Assembly: GCA_022710685.1 (NCBI GenBank)
Contig: JAKLGM010000009.1
Span: 1 to 33,100 of the forward strand
Direction of reading: 5' to 3'
Origin: Patescibacteria group bacterium
Lineage (GTDB): Bacteria > Patescibacteriota > Patescibacteriia > Patescibacteriales > UBA12465
DNA: 33,100 nt
Below, piece by piece: positions 1 to 8,308 of this stretch. Each line of letters starts with the position of its first letter. Position 1 is the first letter of the stretch. The position numbers and the translations under genes are program-made. The notes beneath the pieces were generated by a model. That model was not told the origin of the DNA. It was given only the letters and a program-made list of their open reading frames with translations, and did not search any database.

Positions 1-1598
1 CGGATAATGCTGCCCTCGATATCTTTAGCCGCCGTCACCATCAAATCGGCCAATTCATCAATAACAAAAATAATATATGGCATCTTTTCCTTGGAGTCGG
101 CATTATGGCTCTGGATATTCTTTTTGCCGCTTTTATTTAAAATATCATAACGGCGATCCATTTCATTCAAGCACCACTTCAAAGCATTGATAGTCTTATT
201 AACTTCAGTGATAACCGGGGTCAGAAGATGAGGGATGCCGTTATAAGCCGGGAGCTCCACCCGCTTCGGGTCAACCATAATGAAGCGCATGGTCTCAGGA
301 CTGTTCTGATAGAGCAAGCTGACGATGATAGCATTAAGGCAGACCGACTTACCGGAATTAGTAGCGCCCGCTACCAGAAGATGAGGCATCTTGGTTACAT
401 CATATAACCAATTAGCGCCGGCGACATCTTTGCCCAAAGCGATCATTAAATTATTATTCCTAGTCTTGAAAGCCTTGTCTTCTAAAATTTCCCGCAAGCC
501 GACAATGGCCTTAGTCTTATTCGGCACCTCGATGCCGACTAAAGCCTTGCCCGGAATCGGCGCCTCAATCCTGATTGGATGCGCCGCTAAAGCTAAGGAT
601 AAATCATTATTTAAGGCGGTAATTCGAGACAGTTTGATTCCCTCTACCGGTCTAAAAGTATATTGAGTGACAGTCGGGCCAACGCTAGTCTCGCCCATTT
701 CCACTGGGATGCCAAAATTTTCTAAAGTATGCTTGATAACCAGAGAATTACGCTCAATATCGCCGCCTAAAGCCTGGCCAATCTTGCCGCTTAACAAATC
801 CAAGGGCAGGTCAATCTTGACGCTCTTCGTGCGCCAAATATTCTTCGGTTCAGACGCTTCGGCCGAACTAGCTTTAATGCTCTTCTGTTTAAAAAATACT
901 CCAGACTTTACCTTAGCCTCCTTAACCGGAGCGACGGACTCTTCTTTAATCGGTTCAGCTTCTTCTTCTAATAAAGCTGGCTCTTCCATCTCTTCCGCTA
1001 CAGCAGTCTCAACCGAGGCCGAGCGAGAAAACAGCTGATTGGCTCGAGAAAAAAATTTAGCGAAGATACTCTCTGCCCCAATGATGCGGGAAAGCGGAGT
1101 GTTAAATATTAAAACCAGGGAAACAAAGAAAAGGGCGATCAGGACAATCAAGCCGCCCCAAAAACCTAAAATATTCTGGAAAAAAAGAGACAGGTAATAG
1201 CCAACATAACCGCCACCCAAACCGGAAGCGATAACTTCCCGTTGGCGCTCCCAGCTAAAGAAAAAATGGAACAAGCTCTGATATGATATAAAGAGGCAGG
1301 CTAAGCCCAAATAGTTAAAAAAATTAATCTGATATTTCTTGCCTTGATACAAGAACCAACCCCAAGCCAGAAGGAAAAGAGGCCAGGCCCATTTACCCCA
1401 ACCGAAAGCTAGGGTTAATTTAGAAGATAAAAACAAACCAAAGCGGCCAGACAGGTCAAATAAGCCCAAAAGGCTGACCAAGCCCAGAACCACGATAACC
1501 GTAATAACAATACTGCGCTGCGCCCGACTATCCAATTTGACAGCCGGCAAAGCGATCTTATCCAAAGGATCTTGATTCTTTTTCTTATTTTTTCCCAT
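1..1598 (-). CDS. ftsK: DNA translocase FtsK/SpoIIIE, C-terminus cut off by window edge
   Basis: ATP-driven DNA pump at the division septum that clears chromosome ends and supports dimer resolution. The reading frame opens at an ATG (MGKNKKKNQD) and stays open for 532 codons to the window edge. Visible in order: a short basic start, about four hydrophobic membrane segments (residues ~28-175), an acidic Glu/Pro-rich linker (~195-235), then the motor. Walker A GATNSGKS has its lysine near residue 417, and Walker B lies in YIIFVIDELADLM. The rest of the motor and any gamma domain are outside the window. The linker is short compared with E. coli FtsK, closer to the compact SpoIIIE form. It lies 17 bases downstream of glgA on the same strand. 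I see no Shine-Dalgarno. Confidence 0.95.
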   Translation of the reverse strand, partial: MGKNKKKNQDPLDKIALPAVKLDSRAQRSIVITVIVVLGLVSLLGLFDLSGRFGLFLSSKLTLAFGWGKWAWPLFLLAWGWFLYQGKKYQINFFNYLGLACLFISYQSLFHFFFSWERQREVIASGLGGGYVGYYLSLFFQNILGFWGGLIVLIALFFVSLVLIFNTPLSRIIGAESIFAKFFSRANQLFSRSASVETAVAEEMEEPALLEEEAEPIKEESVAPVKEAKVKSGVFFKQKSIKASSAEASEPKNIWRTKSVKIDLPLDLLSGKIGQALGGDIERNSLVIKHTLENFGIPVEMGETSVGPTVTQYTFRPVEGIKLSRITALNNDLSLALAAHPIRIEAPIPGKALVGIEVPNKTKAIVGLREILEDKAFKTRNNNLMIALGKDVAGANWLYDVTKMPHLLVAGATNSGKSVCLNAIIVSLLYQNSPETMRFIMVDPKRVELPAYNGIPHLLTPVITEVNKTINALKWCLNEMDRRYDILNKSGKKNIQSHNADSKEKMPYIIFVIDELADLMVTAAKDIEGSII

Positions 1599-1615
1599 AA
1601 AAGCAGAGTTTTTTA

Positions 1616-2989
1616 TTACTTCTTCCATTTTATCACCTTTCGGTACAATTTCAAATATTCTTTAACTGGATTGTCCCAAGAAAAATTCAGACGAATTCCG
1701 GCACGCTGCTTGAGACGATAAAGCTCCGGCCGACTTTTCTTGTCAGCTAACGCGCGTAAAACCAAACGGCTCCAAGCGGCCGGAGAATATTCCTTGAAAG
1801 CATAACCCACGCGGCTATCAACCGTGTCTTTCAAACCGCCGGTTGATCGAACGAGCGGCACTGAACCATAGCGCATGGCGATCATTTGAGTCAAGCCGCA
1901 AGGTTCAAAACGGGAAGGCATCAGAAAAAAATCACTGGCGGCATAAAGCTTTTGAGCCAAGGCCAAATCTAGCCGGCAAACAACCTTGACCTGGGATGGA
2001 TATTTTCTTGCCAGAGCCTGTAATATTTTTTCATATTCAGCATCGCCTTCTCCCAAAAAAACAAACTGAGCGCCAAAGCGGCTGATAGCAACCTCAAATA
2101 GCTCCGGTGAAAATAAATCCACCCCCTTCTGCCAGCGGAAACGGGCAATAAAAGCCAGTAGGGGATGGCTAGCGCCCCCGTCTAGACCTAATTCTTTTTG
2201 CAAGGCAAGTTTATTTTTCTCTTTTCGCCGCAAAGTATCCGGGCCGTATTTATACTTAATATATTTATCAGTTCGCGGATTGAATAATTTGACATCCAGG
2301 CCATTTAAAATTCCACTCAGAACTCTCCGGCGGCGCCACAAAATACTTTCTAAGCCGGCGCCATATTCCTTAGTTAAAATTTCCCGCGCATAAGTCGGGC
2401 TGACGGTATTGATATAATCGGCTCCAACCAGCCCCTCAACCATCGGATTAATCTTGGTTTTTTTATCATAACCTTTGTTCGGCAAGCTATGGACCGTATA
2501 AAGAATTTTAACCCGATCAAAGATGGCGGGGTAGGTTTTTTTAAATTCGGGTAAGAAATGGACTGCCAAAGCCGCATGCCAATCATGAATATGAATAATG
2601 TCGGGAATAAAGTCTATACTAGGCAACAAAGCCAAAGCGGCTCGCGTCCACAAAGAAAACCGGTCAAAATCATTAGTCCGGGTATAGACTGAACGGCCAG
2701 AAAACAAGGCATGTTTTATTAAATAAACCGGAATCTTAGTCCCAGGCAAAAAAGTCAAATAAACATTTACCTTGGTAAAGCCTGAACCATCCGGCACAGC
2801 CAAACCGCGCAATAATAATTTAGCTTTAGTCTTGATAAAGCCGTAATAAGGTAAAACCAAGCGAATATCAACCCCTGAACGAGCCAAGGCCGGCGGCAAA
2901 GCTCCGGCGACATCTCCTAGCCCGCCAGTCTTAGCCAGCGGTGCTAATTCCGCGCTCAACCAAAAAATTTTTATTTTCTTGTCAGCCAT
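1616..2989 (-). CDS. glgA: Glycogen/starch synthase, GT5 family
   Basis: Transfers glucose from ADP- or UDP-glucose to the growing end of an alpha-1,4-glucan in the cytoplasm. The N-terminal sugar-nucleotide motif is KTGGLGDVAGALP. The C-terminal GT-B half carries SRFEPCGLTQ followed by a STGGLKDTV segment. At 458 residues it matches the family's usual ~475. A longer frame opens at 3040, but its extra 17 residues are encoded by the terminator hairpin of the upstream gene. I therefore start at MADKKIKIF, which matches the usual GlgA N-terminus. An AGGAG sits one base before this ATG, too close for a normal Shine-Dalgarno. No other glycogen gene (glgC, glgB, glgP) is in the window. Confidence 0.93.
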   Translation of the reverse strand: MADKKIKIFWLSAELAPLAKTGGLGDVAGALPPALARSGVDIRLVLPYYGFIKTKAKLLLRGLAVPDGSGFTKVNVYLTFLPGTKIPVYLIKHALFSGRSVYTRTNDFDRFSLWTRAALALLPSIDFIPDIIHIHDWHAALAVHFLPEFKKTYPAIFDRVKILYTVHSLPNKGYDKKTKINPMVEGLVGADYINTVSPTYAREILTKEYGAGLESILWRRRRVLSGILNGLDVKLFNPRTDKYIKYKYGPDTLRRKEKNKLALQKELGLDGGASHPLLAFIARFRWQKGVDLFSPELFEVAISRFGAQFVFLGEGDAEYEKILQALARKYPSQVKVVCRLDLALAQKLYAASDFFLMPSRFEPCGLTQMIAMRYGSVPLVRSTGGLKDTVDSRVGYAFKEYSPAAWSRLVLRALADKKSRPELYRLKQRAGIRLNFSWDNPVKEYLKLYRKVIKWKK

Positions 2990-2995
2990 ACTCCT

Positions 2996-3033
2996 AAAAA
3001 TTAAATGCCACAATAAGATTATTGTGGCATCTT
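2996..3033 (-). terminator. Hairpin terminator downstream of the 3053-3487 gene
   Basis: A perfect 10-bp inverted repeat (ATGCCACAAT / ATTGTGGCAT, 3005-3030) is followed on the minus strand by TTAATTTTT. The plus-strand side also has a T-run (CTTTTTTC), so it could work both ways. It lies between the stop of the pilin-like gene and the glgA start. Confidence 0.7.
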
Positions 3034-3052
3034 TTTTCAATTAAAATAAAAA

Positions 3053-3487
3053 TTACTGATAATAATGATAATTTCCTGTAGTTGCCGGCAATAACATCTT
3101 TAAGAAAACGAAACGGGTTAAGGCCCAAGCCATCAAGACGATTGCGGTGCCGATGGCGGCATTACCCATTCTCTTTTTAGATTTTTCAATCTGCTCTTCA
3201 TTGCCGCCAGCCGTCATCCATTGAAAGCCGCTGACGATAAACAAAACTAAAAAGATAACGCCCAAGAGCTGGATGGAATAATTTATCAGCCGAGCGATAA
3301 TAACCTTGATATTAGTGGGTTGCCCGGAGTTTTCACCATATTGGCTGCCGACTTCAGTCATGCCGATTTGGCTATCCCAAGTACTACTGTTAGGGCTAGC
3401 TTCTTGCGCTAAGCCGACGCCAGCGCTTAAAAAGAAGAAAAAACTCAGAATCAAAGCAGATAATAAATGCTTTTTAGTGATTTTCAT
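3053..3487 (-). CDS. TrbC/VirB2-like two-helix pilin protein
   Basis: Small secreted or inner-membrane protein of 144 residues. It has a signal peptide (basic MKITKKH, hydrophobic core, cleavage near GLAQ), a polar spacer, a first membrane helix (~62-88), the loop WMTAGGNEEQ, a short basic stretch, and a second helix (~110-130). This architecture and the W-M-T-A-G-G-N-E loop match the TrbC/VirB2-type pilin family found many times in CPR genomes. The tail is aromatic (NYHYYQ). It is isolated from the main pilin cluster at 19-22 kb but clearly paralogous. Its function is unknown: it may form a pilus-like fibre or act as a membrane scaffold. No type IV secretion ATPase is in the window. Confidence 0.8.
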   Translation of the reverse strand: MKITKKHLLSALILSFFFFLSAGVGLAQEASPNSSTWDSQIGMTEVGSQYGENSGQPTNIKVIIARLINYSIQLLGVIFLVLFIVSGFQWMTAGGNEEQIEKSKKRMGNAAIGTAIVLMAWALTRFVFLKMLLPATTGNYHYYQ

Positions 3488-3526
3488 ATCTTTGTTATAT
3501 TATGTTATAATCAAATTGCTATCTAT

Positions 3527-3555
3527 ATTATAGCGGATAATCAACAAAATCACAA
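3527..3555 (-). promoter_or_regulatory. Probable promoter of the 3053-3487 gene
   Basis: Read on the minus strand: TTGTGA, 17-base spacer, TATAAT. The -10 is consensus and the -35 matches 4 of 6. The predicted leader is about 30 bases. Confidence 0.45.
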
Positions 3556-3565
3556 ACCAGCCCTT

Positions 3566-5035
3566 ATGAGTTTAACCCAAAAAGTCGCCTACAACACTTT
3601 TATCCAAATATTTGGCAAAATAATCTCCACTATTTTAGGTCTTTTGGCTTTGGCTATCATGACCCGCTATTTGGGCGCTGCCGGCTTCGGCGAATATACC
3701 ACTATATTTACTTTTATCTCTTTCTTCGCCATCATGGCCGACTTGGGGCTGACCTTAGTAACCGTCCAAATGATCAGCGATCCGAAAGCCGATGAAAATA
3801 AAACCCTGAACAACCTACTTTCTCTCCGCCTGCTCTCAGCCTTGATATTCCTAGGGTTGGGCCCGATCTTAGTCCTCTTCTTCCCTTATGGCGGCAACAT
3901 TAAGTTAGGCGTCTTGATAACGGCAATATCCTTTTTGTTTGTCGCTCTTAACCAGATAATGACCGGGCTCTTTCAGAAAAAACTAACCATGAACAAATCA
4001 GTCTGGGCCGAAATTATCAGCCGCATCATCTTGCTCATCGGCTTCGGCCTGGCGGCTTATTGGCGTCTCGGCTTGATGGCTATGCTCTGGGTCAACGTCT
4101 TGGCTAGCGCCCTGAGTTTTGGCTTGCAATTCCTGGCTTCGCGCAAAATAGTTTCCTTAAAGCTGTCCTATGACCGGAAAATCTGGCTTGAAATTATCCG
4201 CCGCTCCTGGCCGTTAGCTATCACCATCGCTTTTAACCTGATTTATCTGAAAGCCGATACCCTGATATTGTCGCTAATAAAAAGCTCAACCGATGTCGGA
4301 CTCTACGGTTCGGTCTATAAAATTATAGACGTGCTGGTAACCGTCCCCTTTATGTTCGCCGGCGTTATCCTGCCGATATTGACGGCTGATTGGATTAATA
4401 AAAATCAAGAGCGCTTCCAAAAAGTATTCCAACGCTCCTTTGATTTTATGATGCTAATCGCTATTCCTCTGATTGCCGGCGCCCAATTCGTTTCCCGCGA
4501 ACTGATGATGCTGGTGGCCGGAGCGGAATTTGCCGCCGCCGGTCAGATCCTCCAAATTTTAATAGTGGCCGCCGCCTTAATATTCATTAGCTGTATTTTT
4601 TCCCATGTGATAATCGCCGTCAACCAACAGAAGAAGATTATTGGAGCTTATGTCTTTACCAGTATTACCGCCTTGGCTGGCTATCTGATATTAATCCCCC
4701 GCTTTTCTTATTTCGGCGCCGCCGCTATTACCATTTACAGCGAATTAGCCATATTGCTTTTTGCCGCCTATTACGCTAAGAAGTATGCAGCTATCAAAAT
4801 CAATTGGAATCTAAGCCGCAAAGCCATTATCGCCACTTTAGTCATGAGCGCCTTTTTGTATCTCATCAACCCGCCCTTCTATTCCCACACTATCGGCCTG
4901 CTGCTAACTATTGCCGGCGCCACTGTAATCTATGGCCTGGCGCTCCTAGCGCTAAAAGCGATCAGCAAAGACGATCTGAAACTCTTGCGCCCCCGACCCG
5001 GCAACCCCGGAGCGCCAATTCTAGAAAATAAATAA
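3566..5035 (+). CDS. Polysaccharide/lipid-linked oligosaccharide flippase (Wzx-like, MOP superfamily)
   Basis: Multi-pass membrane protein of 489 residues with about 12-14 hydrophobic helices. The N-terminus is typical of Wzx-type flippases (MSLTQKVAYNTFIQIFGKI, then TRYLGAAGFGEYTTIF). These move lipid-linked glycans across the membrane for capsule, O-antigen-like or glycoprotein assembly. A longer frame opens at 3467, but it runs antisense through the start of the divergent pilin gene, so I prefer the ATG at 3566. The C-terminal tail is Pro/Arg-rich and soluble. The next gene follows after 6 bases, suggesting co-transcription. The substrate cannot be read from sequence. Glycosyltransferases at 22-27 kb are plausible partners but are not linked. 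Confidence 0.85.
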   Translation: MSLTQKVAYNTFIQIFGKIISTILGLLALAIMTRYLGAAGFGEYTTIFTFISFFAIMADLGLTLVTVQMISDPKADENKTLNNLLSLRLLSALIFLGLGPILVLFFPYGGNIKLGVLITAISFLFVALNQIMTGLFQKKLTMNKSVWAEIISRIILLIGFGLAAYWRLGLMAMLWVNVLASALSFGLQFLASRKIVSLKLSYDRKIWLEIIRRSWPLAITIAFNLIYLKADTLILSLIKSSTDVGLYGSVYKIIDVLVTVPFMFAGVILPILTADWINKNQERFQKVFQRSFDFMMLIAIPLIAGAQFVSRELMMLVAGAEFAAAGQILQILIVAAALIFISCIFSHVIIAVNQQKKIIGAYVFTSITALAGYLILIPRFSYFGAAAITIYSELAILLFAAYYAKKYAAIKINWNLSRKAIIATLVMSAFLYLINPPFYSHTIGLLLTIAGATVIYGLALLALKAISKDDLKLLRPRPGNPGAPILENK

Positions 5036-5041
5036 ATTACT

Positions 5042-5764
5042 ATGGAAAAAGATATTATAATTATATCCGATCAGCCCGACTATCTGGTAATCAACAAGCC
5101 AGCCGGACTTTTAGTCCATGGCGCCAGCCATATTAAAGAAAAAACTTTGGTTGATTGGCTTTTGGAAAAATACCCGGCCATCAGCCAAATCGGTGAAGAT
5201 CTGGAACGCCCGGGTATCATGCATCGCCTTGATAAAGATGTCAGCGGTCTGATGGTTATTGCTAAATCGCAAGCGGCCTATGATAGTCTCAAGGAACAAT
5301 TCAAAACCAGAACTGTCAATAAAGAATACACTGCTCTGGTTTATGGCAAGATACTGAAAGACGAAGATGAGATTAATTTCCCCATCAAACGCTCTACCCA
5401 GGGATTTAAGATGGCCGCGGTGCCAAAAAGCTTTTTAGAAAAGAATCCCGACGCTAATGTCCGCAATGCCATTACCAGACTGGAAGTAATTAAGCGCTTT
5501 ATCAACTTCACTCTTCTTAAGCTGACCATTAAAACTGGCCGCACCCATCAAATCCGGGTCCACCTTTTCGCCTATGGCTATCCGATTGTCGGCGACAACC
5601 TTTATGTCAACAAGCAAAGTAAATTAAAAAACAAGAAATACAACCTCGGCCGCGTTTTTCTGGTTTCTACCCACCTAGAATTCAATGATTTATCCGGGGA
5701 ACGCCAAAGCTTTTCTGTCGGTTTGCCGGAAAATTTGCAAGAATTTCTAGTCCAAGTCAAGTAG
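5042..5764 (+). CDS. RluA-family pseudouridine synthase
   Basis: Converts specific uridines to pseudouridine in rRNA or tRNA. The catalytic motif HRLDKDVSGLMVIAK (residues ~60-74) contains the essential Asp. The later motif GRTHQIRVH and NKPAGLLVH near the start are both standard for RluA. At 240 residues it is a short form without an N-terminal S4 domain. It follows the flippase by 6 bases, has no Shine-Dalgarno, and probably shares its transcript. The target base cannot be assigned. Confidence 0.92.
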   Translation: MEKDIIIISDQPDYLVINKPAGLLVHGASHIKEKTLVDWLLEKYPAISQIGEDLERPGIMHRLDKDVSGLMVIAKSQAAYDSLKEQFKTRTVNKEYTALVYGKILKDEDEINFPIKRSTQGFKMAAVPKSFLEKNPDANVRNAITRLEVIKRFINFTLLKLTIKTGRTHQIRVHLFAYGYPIVGDNLYVNKQSKLKNKKYNLGRVFLVSTHLEFNDLSGERQSFSVGLPENLQEFLVQVK

Positions 5765-5765
5765 G

Positions 5766-5794
5766 TTGAATAGTCTTTTATTCTTTGCTATAAT
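5766..5794 (+). promoter_or_regulatory. Promoter of the thioredoxin-fold lipoprotein gene
   Basis: TTGAAT, 17-base spacer, TATAAT. The predicted start near 5801 gives a leader of about 70 bases that contains the hairpin at 5824-5863. Confidence 0.6.
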
Positions 5795-5823
5795 TAACTG
5801 ACATTAATACAATAATAAAATAA

Positions 5824-5863
5824 GATTGCGCCGAGGCTAGCGCTAGTTAGCTCGGTGGCGATC
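5824..5863 (+). other. Imperfect leader hairpin upstream of the lipoprotein gene
   Basis: About 15 base pairs form between GATTGC..CCGAG..CTAG and the complementary right arm ending in GATC, with small bulges and a loop around CGCTAG. No T-run follows, so it is not a terminator. It ends 9 bases before the chosen start codon. A role in mRNA stability or translation is inferred. Confidence 0.45.
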
Positions 5864-5872
5864 CATAATCCT

Positions 5873-6862
5873 ATGCGCAAGAACGCACTATTACTAGCGT
5901 TAGTTGTAGCCCTGACCATCACCCTTGCTGGTTGCAGCTCCAATCTCAACGCGGCTTTTCAGAAGTCAAAGAAGTTGACTCCGGAAGAAGCCAAGACCCA
6001 AATCGAAGCCTACATCAATGATAATTTGATGGCTGAAGGCAGCAAAGCTAAAATCACCCAGGTGACTGAAGAAAATGGCCTTTACAAGATGTCTGTGGAC
6101 ATCGGTGGTGGTCAGATCATTGATTCCTATGTTACCAAGGATGGCAGTAAATTTTTCCCGCAAGCTTTAGAAATCAAGCCAGCTGCCGAAGCTAACACCG
6201 AAAGCGAAACTACTCCGAGCGCTACCACCTCTGTCGCTCCAAAAAATGCTAAGCCGGTAGTAGAATTATTCGTTATGAGCCATTGCCCTTACGGCACCCA
6301 GATTGAAAAAGGTATTTTGCCGGTAGTCGAGGCTTTGGGCAATAAAATTGATTTCCAATTAAAATTCTGTGACTACGCGATGCATGGTGAGAAAGAATTA
6401 AAAGAGCAATTGAACCAGTATTGTATCAACAAAGAACAGAATTCCAAGCTATTATCCTATCTGAAATGCTTCTTGGTTGCCGGCGATGGCGCCGCTTGCT
6501 TGAAAACGGCTAAAATTGATACCGCCAAGATGAACGCTTGCGTCACTAAAGCCGACAAAGAATTCAAAGTTACCGAAAATTACAACAACAAGACCGACTG
6601 GAAAGGCAGTTACCCTGGCTTTGCCATCTTCCAGGCCGACAATACTAAGTATAACGTCGGCGGCTCTCCGACCTTGATTATCAACGGCGCTGAGATCCAG
6701 AGCGAACGCGATTCCCAGAGTTTGATGAATTCTATCTGCGGCGCTTTTGAAAACGCTCCGGAAGAATGCTCTAAAAAGATGGACACCGCCTCTCCGGCCG
6801 CTGGCTTTGGCACTGGCACTCAAGCCAATGCTTCTGCCACCGCTGATTGTGCTACCAATTAA
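5873..6862 (+). CDS. Thioredoxin-fold (DsbA/GILT-like) lipoprotein
   Basis: Probable surface lipoprotein of 329 residues for thiol-disulfide chemistry. The signal peptide ends in a lipobox, TITLAGC with Cys21. Residues ~35-105 form a small domain of a type seen before secreted thioredoxin domains. A Ser/Thr/Pro-rich linker follows. The thioredoxin fold begins at VELFVMSHCPYGTQ (Cys138) and includes a probable cis-Pro loop VGGSPTLIING. Several further cysteines lie in the helical insert (FCDYAMHG, QYCINK, KCFLV, ACLK, ACVTK), resembling GILT-type thiol reductases. The active site is C-P-Y-G, lacking the second Cys of CxxC. I start at the ATG at 5873 rather than the GTG at 5855 because only this gives a clean signal peptide and because 5855 lies inside the leader hairpin. 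Confidence 0.8.
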   Translation: MRKNALLLALVVALTITLAGCSSNLNAAFQKSKKLTPEEAKTQIEAYINDNLMAEGSKAKITQVTEENGLYKMSVDIGGGQIIDSYVTKDGSKFFPQALEIKPAAEANTESETTPSATTSVAPKNAKPVVELFVMSHCPYGTQIEKGILPVVEALGNKIDFQLKFCDYAMHGEKELKEQLNQYCINKEQNSKLLSYLKCFLVAGDGAACLKTAKIDTAKMNACVTKADKEFKVTENYNNKTDWKGSYPGFAIFQADNTKYNVGGSPTLIINGAEIQSERDSQSLMNSICGAFENAPEECSKKMDTASPAAGFGTGTQANASATADCATN

Positions 6863-6880
6863 TTTGAAGCTACAATATAT

Positions 6881-6914
6881 ATAAAAAAACGATCCACCAG
6901 GATCGTTTTTTTAT
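6881..6914. terminator. Bidirectional terminator between convergent genes
   Basis: AAAAAAACGATCC, a 5-base loop, then GGATCGTTTTTTT. T-runs lie on both strands, serving the lipoprotein gene (+) and the pilin-FISUMP gene (-). Confidence 0.88.
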
Positions 6915-6937
6915 ATACTGAAAATAGACACGAAGCA

Positions 6938-8203
6938 TTAATTCCTCAAGCAACGGACCGACAAACCATTTGGCCGAACATCACTGCTACGATTGACCCC
7001 CGACACCCCAGCGCTCAAATAACGATTTAAAGAAACGAGAGACATCGATGAAAAATTATCGGCCAGCCAAAAAAAAGTATTAGCATTAATAGTATAGAAT
7101 AATCCATCAACGCTCCGATAGCCGGTAGGCAAGGCTGTAAAACCGGAAGAATTATTAGAAGAGTCTCCCCACACATCTGTCTTTAATTTAAACCCGGCGC
7201 TCTGACAACCTTCGCCGCTGCGGCTGGCGTCGCAATTATTAACCGGATCGTCAGAAAGAAAATATTCTAAAGCATACCAATCAGCATCAGAGGGGACGTG
7301 CCAACCGGAAGGACAAATTCCTTGTATTTTAGTGCTGGCCGGATCAGGATAATTACAATCCACATAGTCAGGGGAAGTGCAAGTAGTTCCATCGCAGGTA
7401 TACTGAGTATTGTTACAATAGTAAGGTAGGCCCATAGTTTCGGACCAATCATAAAAACCGCCATATACTAAACAGTTGTTTTCATCATTTTCATAACAAT
7501 ATTTTTGGATACCAGCCGTCCCCTGGCATGACCACCACCCCCAACCAGATCCAGAAGTCTCAAAGCAGTCATCATTTGTGCCATTAATACCATCATAGCC
7601 ATTAATAGTATTGCCGCTACCAATATAAGTACCTATGTTTAAATTTTCCTTAAACCAAACCTGGGATCCAATCGTAATTGTATTGTATATATCGCCGCCA
7701 TAGGTGCACTGACTCCCTCCTGGAGTGCTAAGAGAGCAAGGAGCTATTCCGCTGTCACCACAATCTACATCCACAATTCCCGCCGGAGTCAGACACTTTG
7801 GTCCGGCGGTCAGGGTTCCGGTGGTGTTGCCGAGGCAGAATGAAATAGTATAGGAATTGCCATTCTCGGTTTGTTGATAATAGACAGTATTCTGGCCAGG
7901 AGTACAGCTGCCATCAGCTGGAGTCGGAGCAGATGGGATGATCTGCATGTAAGTAGAGGTGCCGTAGGTAGAGGTAGAAAAAATAGAGCCTAAAGCAAAT
8001 TCTTCTGCTGTCGGGTAGCGGTTATTATCGTTAAAGAATAGCTCCAAAGCTGTCTGGACTTGTTTCATATCCCCCGCTCTTTTAGCATCACGGGATTTAG
8101 CCCGGGCATTTTGGAGGGCGATAATAGAAATGGTAGCTATAACGCCGATGATAGCAATTACGACCAATAATTCGATTAGAGTAAAAGCGCGTTTTTTAGT
8201 CAT
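6938..8203 (-). CDS. Type IV prepilin-like protein with C-terminal FISUMP domain
   Basis: The N-terminus is a classic class III prepilin signal: basic MTKKRA, cleavage before FTLIELLVVIAIIG with Glu at mature position 5, then the long N-terminal helix. The segment to residue ~150 is a compact pseudopilin head with YPTAEEF and a Cys-containing loop. Residues ~165-421 match the FISUMP pattern: GGDIYNTITIGSQVWFKENL, ICPSGWHVPSDADWYALE, then a C-terminal GLSVRCLRN. At 421 residues it is far larger than an ordinary minor pilin (~150). It is probably a surface-exposed pilus or pseudopilus tip adhesin, but the function of FISUMP is unknown. It shares its first ~150 residues with the protein at 11207-12700. 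No pilus assembly genes (pilB, pilC, pilD) are in the window. Confidence 0.88.
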   Translation of the reverse strand: MTKKRAFTLIELLVVIAIIGVIATISIIALQNARAKSRDAKRAGDMKQVQTALELFFNDNNRYPTAEEFALGSIFSTSTYGTSTYMQIIPSAPTPADGSCTPGQNTVYYQQTENGNSYTISFCLGNTTGTLTAGPKCLTPAGIVDVDCGDSGIAPCSLSTPGGSQCTYGGDIYNTITIGSQVWFKENLNIGTYIGSGNTINGYDGINGTNDDCFETSGSGWGWWSCQGTAGIQKYCYENDENNCLVYGGFYDWSETMGLPYYCNNTQYTCDGTTCTSPDYVDCNYPDPASTKIQGICPSGWHVPSDADWYALEYFLSDDPVNNCDASRSGEGCQSAGFKLKTDVWGDSSNNSSGFTALPTGYRSVDGLFYTINANTFFWLADNFSSMSLVSLNRYLSAGVSGVNRSSDVRPNGLSVRCLRN

Positions 8204-8264
8204 AAATTAGATTAAAATTATAACTAATGATAATTATAACAAAAAAAATTACCAAATGGAACAA

Positions 8265-8301
8265 AAAAATAAAAACAGGGAGTAATTTTCCCTGTTTTTA
8301 A
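8265..8301 (-). terminator. Terminator of the csoR-trxA-gdhA-trxB operon
   Basis: Read on the minus strand: an AAAAACAGGG / CCCTGTTTTT stem with a 9-base loop, followed by a T-rich run (TTTTTATTTTTTTG). It lies 8 bases past the trxB stop. Confidence 0.88.
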
Positions 8302-8308
8302 TAAAACT

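Noticed and set aside
391-1038. Two plus-strand open frames over ftsK
   Set aside because: They lie wholly antisense to the well-conserved FtsK motor and linker, show no protein-family motif, and arise from the codon bias of the real frame.
2990-3040. 17-residue N-terminal extension of GlgA
   Set aside because: The extension is encoded by the terminator hairpin of the upstream gene and does not match GlgA N-termini.
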